Part shown: piece after piece, positions 33,947 to 46,228 of the stretch | Numbering within the stretch: the stretch's first letter is position 1 | Layout: each line of letters opens with the position of its first letter | DNA from: Neurospora crassa OR74A | Lineage: Eukaryota; Ascomycota; Sordariomycetes; Sordariales; Sordariaceae | NCBI RefSeq assembly: GCF_000182925.2 | Contig: NC_026507.1 | Span: 1,922,001-1,986,000, forward strand | DNA length: 64,000 nucleotides | Direction of reading: 5' to 3' | The notes under the pieces: model-generated | Told to the model about the DNA's origin: nothing | The model's database searches: none | What the model saw: the letters and a program-made list of their open reading frames with translations, nothing else | Program-made: the position numbers and the translations under genes

Positions 33947-36900
33947 CTGGTGCCTTCAAGGTCATGACATGCGGGCAAGCGAGAAATATGTCGTCTGTCT
34001 CGCTCTGAACAAAGAACGGGCGTGTAGTGATGGCCGAGTTTGTCGCAATGAAGGCGACGTGAGGTACCTAGAAGGATGTCCAGAGTAATGGAATGGTACG
34101 TATGGTGGTTGATGTGAGTAGGGGAGGGGGGGGGGAGAGGAGAGACGAGACCAAGGACGGAACAACAACACGGCGGCGCAGGGAACGGAGAACAGGAGGA
34201 CGAGGAGCGCGACCTGATGGAACGACGAGACTATGAATCGCGAAGGCTGGAAGGCTGGACTCTGGAGAAAGACAACGAGCAACGAGGGGGTTGCTTGGGT
34301 CGCGTGCGCCGTCGGAGGTGGAATAATTCGCCCTGCGGGAGGAGCAAGTTGCTGTCGCAGTCGCACATCCAATCCAAGACGCCTCGATTGAGCACTGAGC
34401 GCCTGTTTATGCCTGTACTGCGTAGGTTGTCTGCGTGCGCTATGGGCCGATCGGTGTGCGATAAGCTGCCGAGATGGATGTAAGTCCTGTTGTCTCGACT
34501 TGGAGGAGTCGCGTGCCAGGAAAGCAAGCGGAATGAACGAGAGGCAGGACACTTTGTCGACACTGCAGCAGGACGGCGGGGAGAAAAGTCACAGGTTGAC
34601 GCCGACACCCCGACAACAGGACTTTTGGGACGGCTTGTTGACCGGGATTCAAACGGCCAGACCGTTCCCCAGGCTTAGATTGGCAGGTTCCCTTTTGGAT
34701 GATGGGGTTGGTTGGGGGGGGGGGGCATGCGTCGCTGCCGGGCGGGCGTGTGGTGTTTGAGTGGCTGCAGGCGGGCAGTGAGGTGTCTGGTTGTGGCAGG
34801 CTGCAGGTGTCTACACTACTCTATGGTAGAGTCTAATTACTACCTACCTACCTAGCGGAAGTGGATTAGTGCATGGTGCCCGAGACATGGAGAGTGGACG
34901 GGCAGGACCCAACCTCGGTGGATTATCTTGGGTTCCCTTGAGGCTGTGGCGGGTAATAAATAGGAAATGTCTACTTTTGAACAAGATCATATGCAGAGTA
35001 TATAGGTAGGTACACTACTAAGTAAGAGTGAGCTCGTGAGGCAAGGGCCCTTTGGTGCTACACTACAGTACTGTAGCGACATGAAATTGAAAGAATCGAG
35101 CCGGGTGGCTGGTGAGCCATGTCCTTGGTCAAGTTGTTGTTTTGTTCCCTTGTTGTGAAAGTGGGTGAGGTGGTGCCGTGGATGGCGATCATGGCGGAGG
35201 CTCGGATCCGATGGAGGCTGGGAGGGAGATAGATGGCAGAGGACGGAAAGCTTCTTCTAACAAATGCCCCTCTAGGATGATAAAGTACCGCATGCGGATT
35301 CAAGGTACCACTAACTCTGGCCCACATGCATTGTTGGTTGGTGTCGACAAGAAGCGACGGGAGACCCTACCCGCGACTTAGGTCAACGGAAGTGGAGAAC
35401 GGACAATCTGTCGGAAACCAAAACGTTTAAAGGACGATCTTGGATGAACGACACTGCCCCCCTCCTCATCTCCCTTGTGTGCCACGGCAGTGTTGCCATC
35501 GATATGAGGCCCTATTTTTGGATTGCACTACACAGATTTTGCACTTCTTGTTTATATACTTGTAAAAACACTTTTCCTCCAGGCCTTCCCAAGCCTCACA
35601 CATCGTGCGAACAACTGGCAATCCATCAACAGACGGGCACGCACCCAGAAATCCTACTTACCTTTGCACAACGACAATCACAGCGCATTGAATAGCCTGC
35701 CTCCATTGTCATGATGCCGTTGTTCAAGCAATACCGACATCACGATACTCAGTGGCAATCAAGGAAAAAAAAACCTGTCGTGCTGCACTAAGTCTGCAAG
35801 GAATCGACACGACTTGAAAATCATGACGATAGCCCATCTGGCACTTGATGCGATGCATGGCCAAGATACCTCATCTTGAGCAATATGCAACTTTTCGGCG
35901 AGAGAGGGGGGGGGAAGAGGGGCACTAGTACGTACGACAAGAACAAGATCACGCCCGGTATAGGCTGTGCAAGTACCGTGTGTACTCGTCAATCACCAAG
36001 GGCAACAAAACAACAAGGCTGTCTCACATGCGTCATTGAAAGCCCTCCAAAGAGACGGAGACCTAATCGGAGCCGGACCCATTGTTGGTAGGCCGGCTCA
36101 GCTCCAGACATCGGGATTCCGGAGTCCGAACACGGCACGGGACCTACACTCCCGGACCCCACTCGACTAAAGTGGAACTCGACTAACCCAGCAAACACCC
36201 GGACCCTATTCTAGACTGCCGGCTTGTGAACGGAGCACGGGGAGCACGGGAGCGAGATCAGTACCTACTATTCTACTATAGTAGTCCCGTCCCGTCAGCT
36301 CCGTACTGAAATCCGAATAAGCGCATCAACAACTTCACCACCGTCTTTGATGGCCCAGAGTGCCCCTCGCCACTCCTCAGTTTCAGTCCTCTCCGGGCCC
36401 GTCCGATCAATGTCTCCTTCCTCAATAGGATCATAGCCATTCAGCAAGGTGCTCCTTATATGACTCTGTCTTAAACTTTACTACTGTCAAGGGTCTCAAG
36501 CTTCAGCACCACGTCTTGTTATAACATGATCCCACTTCGGAAATGACAGTGTGGTGCCGTTGCAATGGTAGCATTCGCTCAGACACGAAACATGATGCAG
36601 CGCCGCGAACGACACCCGTTTGGTGGAGACTGCCCTGGATGCGGAGAGGCGCTACGCTCTGTCTTGGCGTCATTGGCGACGTGTTTCAGACTGCAAACCA
36701 GCGCTTGCAATACTAATCAATCCCCCGCAGCGACTGTTGAGCCTCCTCTTCCCTTCCTCGCCCACCGCACTCCCAAGTAGTTCACGGGCGACGGCTCTGA
36801 ACCCGCGTCATCATCATCATCGGCTTCATCACAATCAGCACGTCAAGACACTGCGCGTCTCAGGTTCTCATGTGCTGATATCATAGCTCTACTCCATGTA

Positions 36901-38398
36901 ACAGACCCCTTTGTTTCCTTGGGCGTCATGGCTTTGCGTAGCTATGTATGACGGTTAGACAGATATACATAGGTATGAGGGAGGGTACGGTACGTATTTG
37001 CCCAACGATTCGTGTGCCTTGGTAATGATCGTTCCTTGTCCACTGCCGTCGATCGCCAAGAACCGACCAAGCGAGCCTCACCAACACCACAGGCATGGCA
37101 TGTTGTAATTCAACAACAATCCATCATCACAGCGCCTACAGCCGACTATTCAAAGACTAACATACGTGCTTGAGGCATTGCCTTTAGGTCTAAATCCACC
37201 CTGTAATCACGGTTCTATCTAGGGATGATATTCATTAGGCGCCAACAGTGATTCCCCCGGATCGATTGGAGAAGCATTCGCATTCAATATCCCGTCCATG
37301 CACACGCATATATCAGTCAGTAATTTGCCGGCCGTGTTTGCCTATTCGCCATCCCGAGCAAAAACACACTAACTATTGCCATCAGGAGTGGGTTCGGCAG
37401 CATACCCAATGGCGAAACGAATGAGACTATAACTCTCAAAAGGGGCAAATGAACGGACAGAGCTTCAAAGACTGCCCAACCCGCCCAGAGTTCACATCCA
37501 CGCCAAACATTCGCCCAGACACGCGCATCTGTCTCGTCGCGTGGGATCTCGGAAAGATTCTGTAACCTCCAGACAGTGGCGTTTGAGGTTTAAGGGGGCG
37601 CACTCGCCTATAGCGTGACGAATCCCACCTGGCGTTACGGCTTCCTGGGTTCCGAATGGTGGGATTCGGACGGCATACCCCAGCTTTATACCTCTTGGCA
37701 GGCAAGGATGTTTTGCTATGCTTTGGCGTCCCGGACATCGACTTCACCATTCAGCAGAACCATCCAGGAACCATCCAGGAGGCCCAGAACCGCTATGATG
37801 CCGTAGCATTTTCCCAGTGTCCTGTCCGTGGTAGCGGTCCCTGCAGGTTCGCCAATGTTTCGGTAACGGCCCCCTTTACGACGTTGCCGTCACGACGTGA
37901 CCCCCTTCTTCGCGACATCATGGACCCCCAAAGGGGCCTCGGGATGCAACTGTCCTCGTTCATGCGCCAGGCTCGAGCGGAATTCAAATAGGCCGGTACT
38001 GGGCTGTTTCAATCATGTCGTCTCAACCCAGCATCGACTTGTTCTTGTTTCCCTCTTCCCCCTTCGCTTCTCCTCGCCGTGGGCACCACTGACGGCCTTC
38101 CTCTGCCCTCCGGATCTCTTTTCTCGTATTGCTGTGCATACGCCATCCTTCTTTTTGCTTGTTTATACATTGACAAACACGATCCTTTGCCGGCCTTGGA
38201 TCTTGGTTGATTAAACACTTCGTTCGTTTACCACCAACCTGATACCTCGACATCTGTCTGTGTGACTTTAACTATCGTCCTCTCTTTTCACACGGCATAT
38301 TCTCGACACTTCGCTGTACAATCTAGGTGGTAGCAGCCTGGACACTATTCAGCATCTTCATCCATAATTATCAAGAAGACACTTAAGAAAACGTCACC
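33947..38398. other. 4.4 kb divergent intergenic region
   Basis: No established gene. It separates the F-box gene (minus) from the subtilisin gene (plus). It contains TACCTACCTACCTAG at 34841-34855, TAGGTAGGTA at 35003, a 14-base palindrome at 35063-35076, a 12-base palindrome at 36273-36284, an 11-base inverted repeat around 37619-37668, and some coding-like fragments described as findings. The part just before 38399 is a pyrimidine-rich leader. Confidence 0.6.
37619..37668. repeat. Inverted repeat, 11-base arms
   Basis: CGAATCCCACC at 37619-37629 is the perfect reverse complement of GGTGGGATTCG at 37658-37668, with a 28-base spacer, so the segment could fold into a hairpin. Confidence 0.7.
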
Positions 38399-39700
38399 AT
38401 GGTTCGGTTTTCCGTCGCAGCTGCCTTCCTCCTCTCTGCCCTAGGCGTCACTGCCGCTCCTTCGGGAGGAAGACACAACCATCAAAACACCCAGAACACT
38501 GGTGCCACCGCTGGTAACGCCGCCGGTGTTCCCGTCGCCAACTCCGACATCAGCAACATCATTCCCGGCCGCTACATTGTCGTCTACAACAACACCTTTG
38601 GTGAAGAGGCCATCAATGCCCATCAGATCAAGGTCACCTCGCTGGTGGCCAAGCGCAACCTGGGCAAACGCGACGCCAAGACGGGCAGAATCATGTCCCC
38701 CAGTGTCAAGGCCTTCAAGATGGGCACATGGCGCGCCATGGCTCTCGACGCCGATGATGACATGATCAATGACATCAACTCCGCCCAGGAGGTCGAGTAC
38801 ATCGAGGCGGATCAGTACGTCAAGCTCAACGCCCTCACCTCGCAGAACTCGACCACCACCGGCCTGGCCCGCCTCAGCCACGCCGGCCCGAGCAAGAAGG
38901 CGGCCCCCTACATCTTCGACAGCTCCGCCGGCGAGGGCATCACCGCCTTCGTCGTCGATACCGGTATCCGCGTCACTCACTCCGAGTACGAAGGCCGCGC
39001 CACCTTTGCCGCCAACTTCGTCAACAACGTCGACACAGACGAAAATGGCCACGGCTCCCACGTCGCGGGTACGATCGCCGGTGCCACCTTTGGCGTCGCC
39101 AAGAAGGCTAAGCTGGTCGCCGTCAAGGTCCTCGACGGCTCCGGCTCCGGCTCCAACTCGGGCGTGCTGCAGGGCATGCAGTTCGTCGCCGACACGGCCA
39201 CTTCGCAGAAGCTCGGCGGCAAAGCCGTCTTGAACATGTCGCTCGGTGGCGGCAAGTCGCGCGCCATCAACAGCGCCATCAACCAGATTGCTGCCGCTGG
39301 CGTCGTCCCCGTCGTCGCTGCGGGTAACGAGAACCAGGACACTGCCAACACCTCACCCGGTTCCGCGCCCGCCGCCATCACCGTTGGCGCCATTGACCAG
39401 CGCACCGACGCCCGCGCCTCCTTCTCCAACTTTGGTGCTGGCGTTGACATCTTTGCTCCCGGCGTCAACGTCCTGTCTGTTGGCATCAAGAGCGATACTG
39501 ACACGGACACGCTCAGCGGCACCTCCATGGCTAGCCCCCACGTTGCTGGCCTCGCTGCCTACCTGATGGCCCTTGAGGGCCTCACTGATGTCACGGCTGT
39601 TGGCAACAGGATCAAGGAGTTGGCGCAGAAGACGGGCGCCAAGGTGACGAACAATGTTAGGGGAACAACGTCGTTGATTGCTAACAATGGCAACCTCTAA
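38399..39700 (+). CDS. Secreted subtilisin-like serine protease (S8A, proteinase K type)
   Basis: A single exon of 433 residues. A signal peptide (about residues 1-20, [16 protein letters not shown]) is followed by an inhibitor-I9 propeptide ([12 protein letters not shown], ending about residue 150) and the peptidase S8 domain. The catalytic triad is D187 in [14 protein letters not shown]218 in [10 protein letters not shown] and S376 in [13 protein letters not shown]. The oxyanion Asn is N310 in AAGNENQD. It should be an extracellular endopeptidase activated by propeptide removal. Length and layout match fungal alkaline proteases of the proteinase K/T group. The ATG at 38399 has a good context (GTCACCATGG). 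Confidence 0.95.
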   Translation: MVRFSVAAAFLLSALGVTAAPSGGRHNHQNTQNTGATAGNAAGVPVANSDISNIIPGRYIVVYNNTFGEEAINAHQIKVTSLVAKRNLGKRDAKTGRIMSPSVKAFKMGTWRAMALDADDDMINDINSAQEVEYIEADQYVKLNALTSQNSTTTGLARLSHAGPSKKAAPYIFDSSAGEGITAFVVDTGIRVTHSEYEGRATFAANFVNNVDTDENGHGSHVAGTIAGATFGVAKKAKLVAVKVLDGSGSGSNSGVLQGMQFVADTATSQKLGGKAVLNMSLGGGKSRAINSAINQIAAAGVVPVVAAGNENQDTANTSPGSAPAAITVGAIDQRTDARASFSNFGAGVDIFAPGVNVLSVGIKSDTDTDTLSGTSMASPHVAGLAAYLMALEGLTDVTAVGNRIKELAQKTGAKVTNNVRGTTSLIANNGNL

Positions 39701-41450
39701 GGGGTTCAAATGGCAAAAAATATTGGTTGCCTCTCGGGGCAGGGAGTGGAAAGAAAAAAAAAGAGACAAAAATGAAGGGATGCTTGTTTTCTTATGCTGG
39801 AGAGGAATGATTACTTGAACTGAAAGCGATCTTGTTACTGTCGTTGTTTACGGAAACGAAGTCAAAGTGTGTATATATAGTCAGCCAAGACAGACAAACC
39901 ATCGTCCGTCCTCATGCTTTGCGAGACCTGGACTGGATGGAAAGATAAAGGGGTTGTTGGATAATTCATCTTTTTTAAATATTCAAGTCGTTACAAACAT
40001 ATATGACCCAACAATTCCTCAGTGTTTCGTTTGTGACTTTTCCGCTGAACGGCTATCAGCAGCTAGGAAATGACTAGGTGTAGTTCCTACTCCGCTCTGT
40101 GACCGTTTCCTTCTCGGCCTAGCAGCAGAAGAGGTCAACAAAAGAAGGTGTTTCGAATATCGACAGACTTCCTTGATCGTAAACACACAACACCCACCTC
40201 AGTCAGCCTCTCACTCTCAATTTCTACCTATGTACCTGTCGCAACAACCCCAGTGAGATTTATTTATGCATATACATAGATGCCTATGCATCCGTCCCGT
40301 CGTTGTAGGATGTTCCCGAAATTACATATATCAAGACGCGCCCTACTTTTTTCTCTACTTCAGTTCTGTCGCTAGTTGCGTCTCAGGCAGGTACACAAGC
40401 CGGTGGAAAGGGATGCTTGTGGTGAAACAGCCACGCAGGTACCGACCCGAACGGTAAGTACGAAGCACCTAATACTAATGTGACAAACCACTCGGTTGTC
40501 CGTCAGCTTGTGGCGCCTATCGCCCTTGGATAATCTTAATGGCTTTCTTACCCGCCCGTCCGTCCCGACTTGCATTGGACTAAATTATTTGACTTGGTGT
40601 CATCACGTATTGGCTGTACATACACACTCTTTCTTCGAGTGATCGAACATCGTGCATCAAGTAGCACATGGATTCTTCACTTCACTGCTTGACTGAGATA
40701 TTCGAGCGCACATTAAGAGGTGCAAGTCAATTTTTTATTTTTATTTGTGTAGGGTAATATTCATAGGATCGAGGTTGAACGATAAAATGTACGCAATCCG
40801 CCGGCAACAGACTCCTTGCCGTAGAAAGTGAGTCCCTGATGACGACGTGCCCGGATACCAGGCTACTTGCAGAGTGAGGTTTGATTTCAGCACATCTTCG
40901 GCACAACCATAGCCATTGATGGTTCTCTCATGAAGAGGGAACGCGACTAGATTGCAATTTGACATCCGTGCTAGCTTTGCGTACACATGTTCATGTCAAC
41001 GATTGAAGGAAGGGCAGCAATCATTTGAGACTGACTGCCCATTCCCAGATCTCCTCAGAGGTAGATGAACGGAGAGGGGGAAAGAAGGTTCAATGGTCGT
41101 TTATTAAAACAATGTTAGTAGTTGTCGTTCCTCGAAACCCAGGCCACGAGGCACACTGATCTTTCATCAGGGGCTGGGTCAGGGAACATAAAAGGGGCAT
41201 CGCCGTACCCCTTCCCCGACCACGAACGCCCAGCTTGCCGCGTCTCCCAAACCAGAAAATTACCTTTATATCGCCCGCGCAAGAAGGTACTCGCCTCGTA
41301 ATCATACGAAAGTCATCGCTAATTCAATATCACATGAGATATTACATGCTGGCTTAAACCGATCTATCGTTGGTCGTCTGTTTGTGGTGTCGAAAGATCC
41401 GATCAGGCGCCGGTCATTAAAGGGTGTTGATCGAATTGATGGCTGATGCA
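39701..41450. other. Intergenic, convergent 3' ends of subtilisin and erg9
   Basis: No gene seen. Confidence 0.6.
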
Positions 41451-43103
41451 TTACAACTCCTGATGCATCACCGTTGTGGGAATGCTGGATACTGTGGCAC
41501 TCGAGACAGCAGCGGCACCATTAACCAACGTGCCGACTCTCGCTGTGATGTCTTCGTAGGCCATGTCGAATCGAGCACCCATGAGCCACGCGGCTCCAAT
41601 CTATACACCTGTTAGCATGTGAACGAGCAGGCCGACCACGCGGAGGTTGTGGTGACGAACAGAAATACCCACCATAAGACCGCCCATAACGAACAGGACA
41701 CCAATCATGGACAAGACCAGGAAGGTGGTGTCACCATTGTCCGTGGTGTTTGCCGCTGTTTGGTTGGAATTTTGGGCCTGAGCGAGTGCGATTTTCTTGG
41801 GGTCTTGGGTGGGGAAAATGGACTCGATGAATTGCTCGATCTGTAGAGGCTTTTGTCAGCTTAGACTCGAAAAGGAAGATGCGGATGACAATTCGTACCT
41901 TTCCGCATTGGACGCTGATTGCCAGGTAATTGGGATCTCTTGGATCGTTCTTCTTGTGTATCCTCCTCGCGTATCTGCGGAACACCTCGCACACTACGCG
42001 AAGATTCTGTGTCGACTCCATCATGAGCTGGCAGGCGTCACCCTTGGTAATCTTGACGTTTCTCTCAAAAATGGCTGGGTTGCGGAAGACGAGTTCTAAT
42101 GTTGCGATAGCCATAGCCTGGGGGATAGCGACGAAGTTGAACACACTCTGGTCGCGCATACCGGCCATGTAGAACAAACAATCTTCGGTGTGCTTGAGCG
42201 CATTGAGGACCATCTCGGAACTGCACTGGAGCGCCTTTTCCCGGTTCTCCGGTTTGAACATGTCGTCCCATGTGTTGACATACTTGCTCCAAATTGTCTT
42301 GGGCCAGAATCGTCGCTTGTCGACGTAATCCTCGTGAATGTCACGGATAATGTTGGTCTTTTGAAGGAACTGACCCATGCTCTCCGTCAGCTCCATACGC
42401 TCGAGGAGCGCTGGGTTGGCGAGATTACTCTCGACGAACAGGCGGGTGAGACCCTCGCCCACGAGACCGGCCACGTAATGGCAGTAGAGCTCGTATTCCT
42501 CAATGGTGTTAACACCGTTGGTGTTGTGCTCGGCGTTCAAGGCATAGTCGGCCATACCGTTACCCATCTTGACCGTAATTTCGCGAATGATGTCGTAGTA
42601 AGGCTTCTTGACCTTCTTCAACTCTGCAATGACATCGTCAAAGTGAACCAGGAGTTCACGATCCTTCTCGTTAGGGCCATTCTCGGTAAAGGTCCAGCCA
42701 TCAATCTCCATCAAATCGGCGAACTCGCGCAGTAAGGGCTCCTTCTTGGCAAGATCGATAGTCATGTCATCCTCGATCGTATCAAGGCCACGAAGTACCA
42801 AGTAGAAGAGGCAGATGGGCATCAGGAGCTCGGGGTTGAGCTCCTGGATGACGGCGGAGAATGACCGCGAGGTCAGTTCGAGATGGCGGAAGCATGCCTT
42901 CTCCGTCTCGGTCTCCTTGGAAGGGTCGCGCCTGTGGACGGGCTCATGCCATACCTTCCTGTACGAGTCTTACAATTAGCATGTGGACAGCCCAAGACAA
43001 CGGGAGGGTGGAAGGGGGAAAGGGGAGGCGCATACCATTGTACGATGGACCTCAACTGGTTGGGATGGAGGAGAAAATATGCGGCCTTCGTAAACGCGCC
43101 CAT
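41451..43103 (-). CDS. erg9: Squalene synthase (farnesyl-diphosphate farnesyltransferase)
   Basis: Four exons on the minus strand: 43103-43036, 42958-41899, 41840-41673 and 41600-41451, giving 481 residues with matching phases. It joins two farnesyl diphosphates into squalene, the first committed step of ergosterol synthesis, at the ER membrane. Motifs are the first aspartate-rich site [12 protein letters not shown], the conserved [11 protein letters not shown], the second site [18 protein letters not shown], and the [17 protein letters not shown] segment. The C-terminal membrane anchor ([17 protein letters not shown]) is split by the third intron from [15 protein letters not shown]. The third donor is GTGGGT. 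The protein starts [19 protein letters not shown]. Divergent from the epimerase/reductase gene. Confidence 0.94.
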
Positions 43104-45264
43104 GGTGGTGATTTGTGTTTTGAGTTTGCAACCCAACGTGTCTGTAACTGTGCGCGCAAAGAAAGGCAAAGGCGGTGGAGGTATACCTCAGGGAGTTCGG
43201 CGAAGTCGGATAGCCGGATGGATTAGGCCGAATTACACGATAGGACTTGAAGATAAGATTATAGGTTCCAATACATATGAGAGGGGGTGAAAAGAAGTAA
43301 TACAACAAGAGTCTATTGTGTTGTGGTAGGAAAAGGCCCAAGTCCAAATGGGAGGGGAAAAGAAAAGGTTGCTTCTTCTCGGGGCTGTCGCGACTCCACT
43401 CAAACTTTTGAATTCTTCCGGGGAACGGACGAGTTCGAATTGGCGAGATCGGAAAGGGGGGGTCTCGAGCCGGGGAGTTCAGTGAGCTGTCACTGGAGGA
43501 AGCTCACTTCAAGCTTGACGCCACCGTGCTGAGGTTGCTGGTTGGGTGTCGTGGGTGACGGGCTGGATGGTTGGTTGGGTTGGCAGGAGAGACGGGGGGG
43601 AATTGGAGCGGGATTAGGACAGATTTGGAGTCGGGGTCGGGTGCAGTGGAGACTGGGGAAAGGACGGAAGGAAAGAAAATCCTCAAGCGAAGCGCCGGAG
43701 GGGAGAGATGTGGTCCGAGCTCCCCCGGCACAGCGCCGCTTGGCACCAACGGGGCGGTCAGAGTCAATGGGGGTTTCTCATTGGTCAATTGTGGTTCACC
43801 AAAGGGTGTAGAGCTGTCAGGGGCCTCATCTACCTGTCTGTGCCTTGCACTAGAGATTCCCGTCGATTTGGTGCTGCTGCTGCTGCTGCTGCTGCTGCTC
43901 ACAATGAGGGGCAACTGTCTCCAAGTTCGAAGCTTGCTTGAGCAGGTTGGGCTAATATCAGGATCCGTGCTCAAACGTCCGTCGAATAACGTAAAGGCGT
44001 TGAGCTGCTGATATTTGGCTCATGTCGAGGATCTTGGATGTAGGAACAGCCGATCTGTTGAAAGTGAAGAACAAAAAAAAGGTGCAAATCACTTTCGGGT
44101 TGATTGCAGTTTTGTGTGCGTCTGGCGTCTGCGGGGGATTTTATTCCGAGCTTCCAGATGAGTGGAGTAAGGGTCCGTCCGTCCTGTCCCGTAGCGACGG
44201 GACCCGGACTGCGGCATGTCTTTGAACGGGAACGGGAATGCTCAGAATGCAAGCTGATTTGAACGAACATGTTCAGGAACTCGCACGTTTCTGAAACAAA
44301 GAACAGTCTCGAAGGCAGCACGATTTCTGGTACTATGAAAGTTTCACGGTACAGGTGCCATCACGAGACTGATGCCACGAATCGACAATATCAGATTACT
44401 TTTCTTAGGTACCTCTATCATTGGCAGCCGTACGGCAAAAACAAAATGGACCCTGGCAAACACCGATACCGCTACAACGACGGGCACCTCAAGTACACGT
44501 ACTGTTACTATTCAATGAGACAGCGAGGCTATGGATCACCCCGTCACAAACAGTCCATCTTCGAGAGACATAATGCACTGATCAATGTCCGGATTTGATA
44601 CTTCCATCTAGGGCCAAGACCGTGAAAGGGGTCACCAGGGGTCCTATATAGACTTTTTAGAAAAACTGGCTGGCCGCCAACATGCCGCTTTCGATCTTTT
44701 TCAACTTTATCACTTTTATTAATCTAATCTAATCTTTTTGCCTTTTGAGGCCATCGGGTGGTTCCCCCCCTCCCCCGCGTTTCCCGGCCAACGGGACAGA
44801 TCCTGATTTACCGTCTTTTCAAGGGTCCAAGGGGAAAAGCCATCCAAGTGGATGATGGGAATTTCGAGGTTTTGGGATGCAACCATACCAGCGACATTCC
44901 CATTACGTAGGTTCTCAAGCGGGTACCTTCAGCCTATGTGCCCTTTTCGGTTGACCTCCTTTCATGTGGCCAGCTCTCCAGACCGCGCTTTCACTTCCAG
45001 TTCTGGGCTCTTGGGAAATGCTTTACATTACTCCCTTCCCCTTCTTCCTCCCCACCTGAGCTGGTTTCCTTACTGTGGTTTCTCAGCCCAACAAATCGTC
45101 TGTTCAGTCACGCCGTGGCGCTCTCTCCAGATCTACTCATCAGCTAAGTCAGAGCATAGTTTCTCTATTGCCCCGACCCCCCCTCTTGTCGTCCTCGGTT
45201 CTGCTGCATCTTACCCTTCGTCAACGAGGTTCAATCTCGAAACCGCAACTCAACCACCCTTCTC
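43104..45264. other. Divergent promoter region between erg9 and the epimerase/reductase gene
   Basis: No convincing gene. A (CTG)9 microsatellite lies at 43873-43899. The last 400 bases before 45265 are pyrimidine-rich. Confidence 0.6.
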
Positions 45265-46228
45265 ATGGCAACAACCGAGATCACGAACGGCAACAGACCC
45301 ATCCGCTTTCTCATCTGGGGTGGTGATGGATGGGTTGCGGGCCACCTAAAGGCGTTGCTAGAAAGGCAGGGGAAGGAGGTATATTCAACCACCATCCGTA
45401 TGGAGGACCGAGAGGCTGTCGTAGCGGAGCTCGATAGAGTGAATCCGACATATGTGCTGAACGCAGCGGGCTGTACCGGACGACCCAACGTGGACTGGTG
45501 TGAAGACAACAAGGAGGCCACCATGAGGTCCAATGTTGTGGGGACACTCAACTTGACGGACTGCTGCTTTACAAGAGGCATCCACATCACCGTGTTTGCG
45601 ACGGGCTGTATCTATCAATACGACGATGCTCATCCATGGGATGGCCCTGGCTTTCTGGAGACGGACCCGGCCAATTTTGCGGGCAGTTTCTATTCCATGA
45701 CCAAGGCGCACGTCGAGGAGGTAAGTCTTGAGACTTTTTGGCCTACGGTCGTAATCACGAGGTTGACAGCTGGATCAGGTAATGAAACATTACAACAACT
45801 GCCTCATTTTGCGTCTGCGAATGCCTGTATCGGACGATCTACACCCGCGAAATTTTGTGACCAAGATCTCTCAGTACGAGAGGGTGGTGGACATTCCCAA
45901 CAGCAATACCATTTTGACGGACCTTTTGCCAGCTTCAATCTTACTGGCCGAGCACGGGGAGGTGGGCATTTATAACTTTACCAACCCTGGGGCTATCTCG
46001 CACAACGAGGTCTTGACCTTGTTTCGGGATATCGTGCGACCCTCGTTGACATGGAAGAACTTTAGCCTGGAGGAACAAGCCAAAGTGATCAAGGCTGGTC
46101 GCAGCAACTGCAAACTGGATACAACCAAGCTAACAAGCAAGTTGATGGAATACGGCTACGAAATACCCGAAGTCCATGAGGCGTATAGGAGGTGTTTTGA
46201 GCGGATGAAGGCAGCGGGGATTCGGTAA
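45265..46228 (+). CDS. UDP-4-keto-6-deoxyglucose 3,5-epimerase/4-reductase-like (UDP-rhamnose type)
   Basis: Two exons, 45265-45720 and 45779-46228, give 301 residues. The 58-base intron has donor GTAAGT and acceptor ATCAG. The later of two possible acceptors was chosen because VEE followed by VMKHYNN then aligns without insertion to plant and fungal relatives. It is an extended short-chain dehydrogenase: nucleotide loop IWGGDGWVAGHL, LNAAGCTGRPNVDWCE, FATGCIYQYDDAHP, catalytic YSMTK, and the substrate region LRLRMPVSDDLHPRNFVTKI. These features match the bifunctional enzyme that completes UDP-L-rhamnose synthesis in plants and some fungi. A dehydratase partner is not in this window. Confidence 0.88.

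Noticed and set aside
38441-39061. 206-codon antisense frame over the subtilisin gene
   Set aside because: High-GC third-position bias of the real gene opens the antisense frame; the sense product has a complete catalytic triad.
44269-44598. 109-codon frame between erg9 and the epimerase/reductase gene
   Set aside because: Unusual composition and no conserved look; treated as chance.
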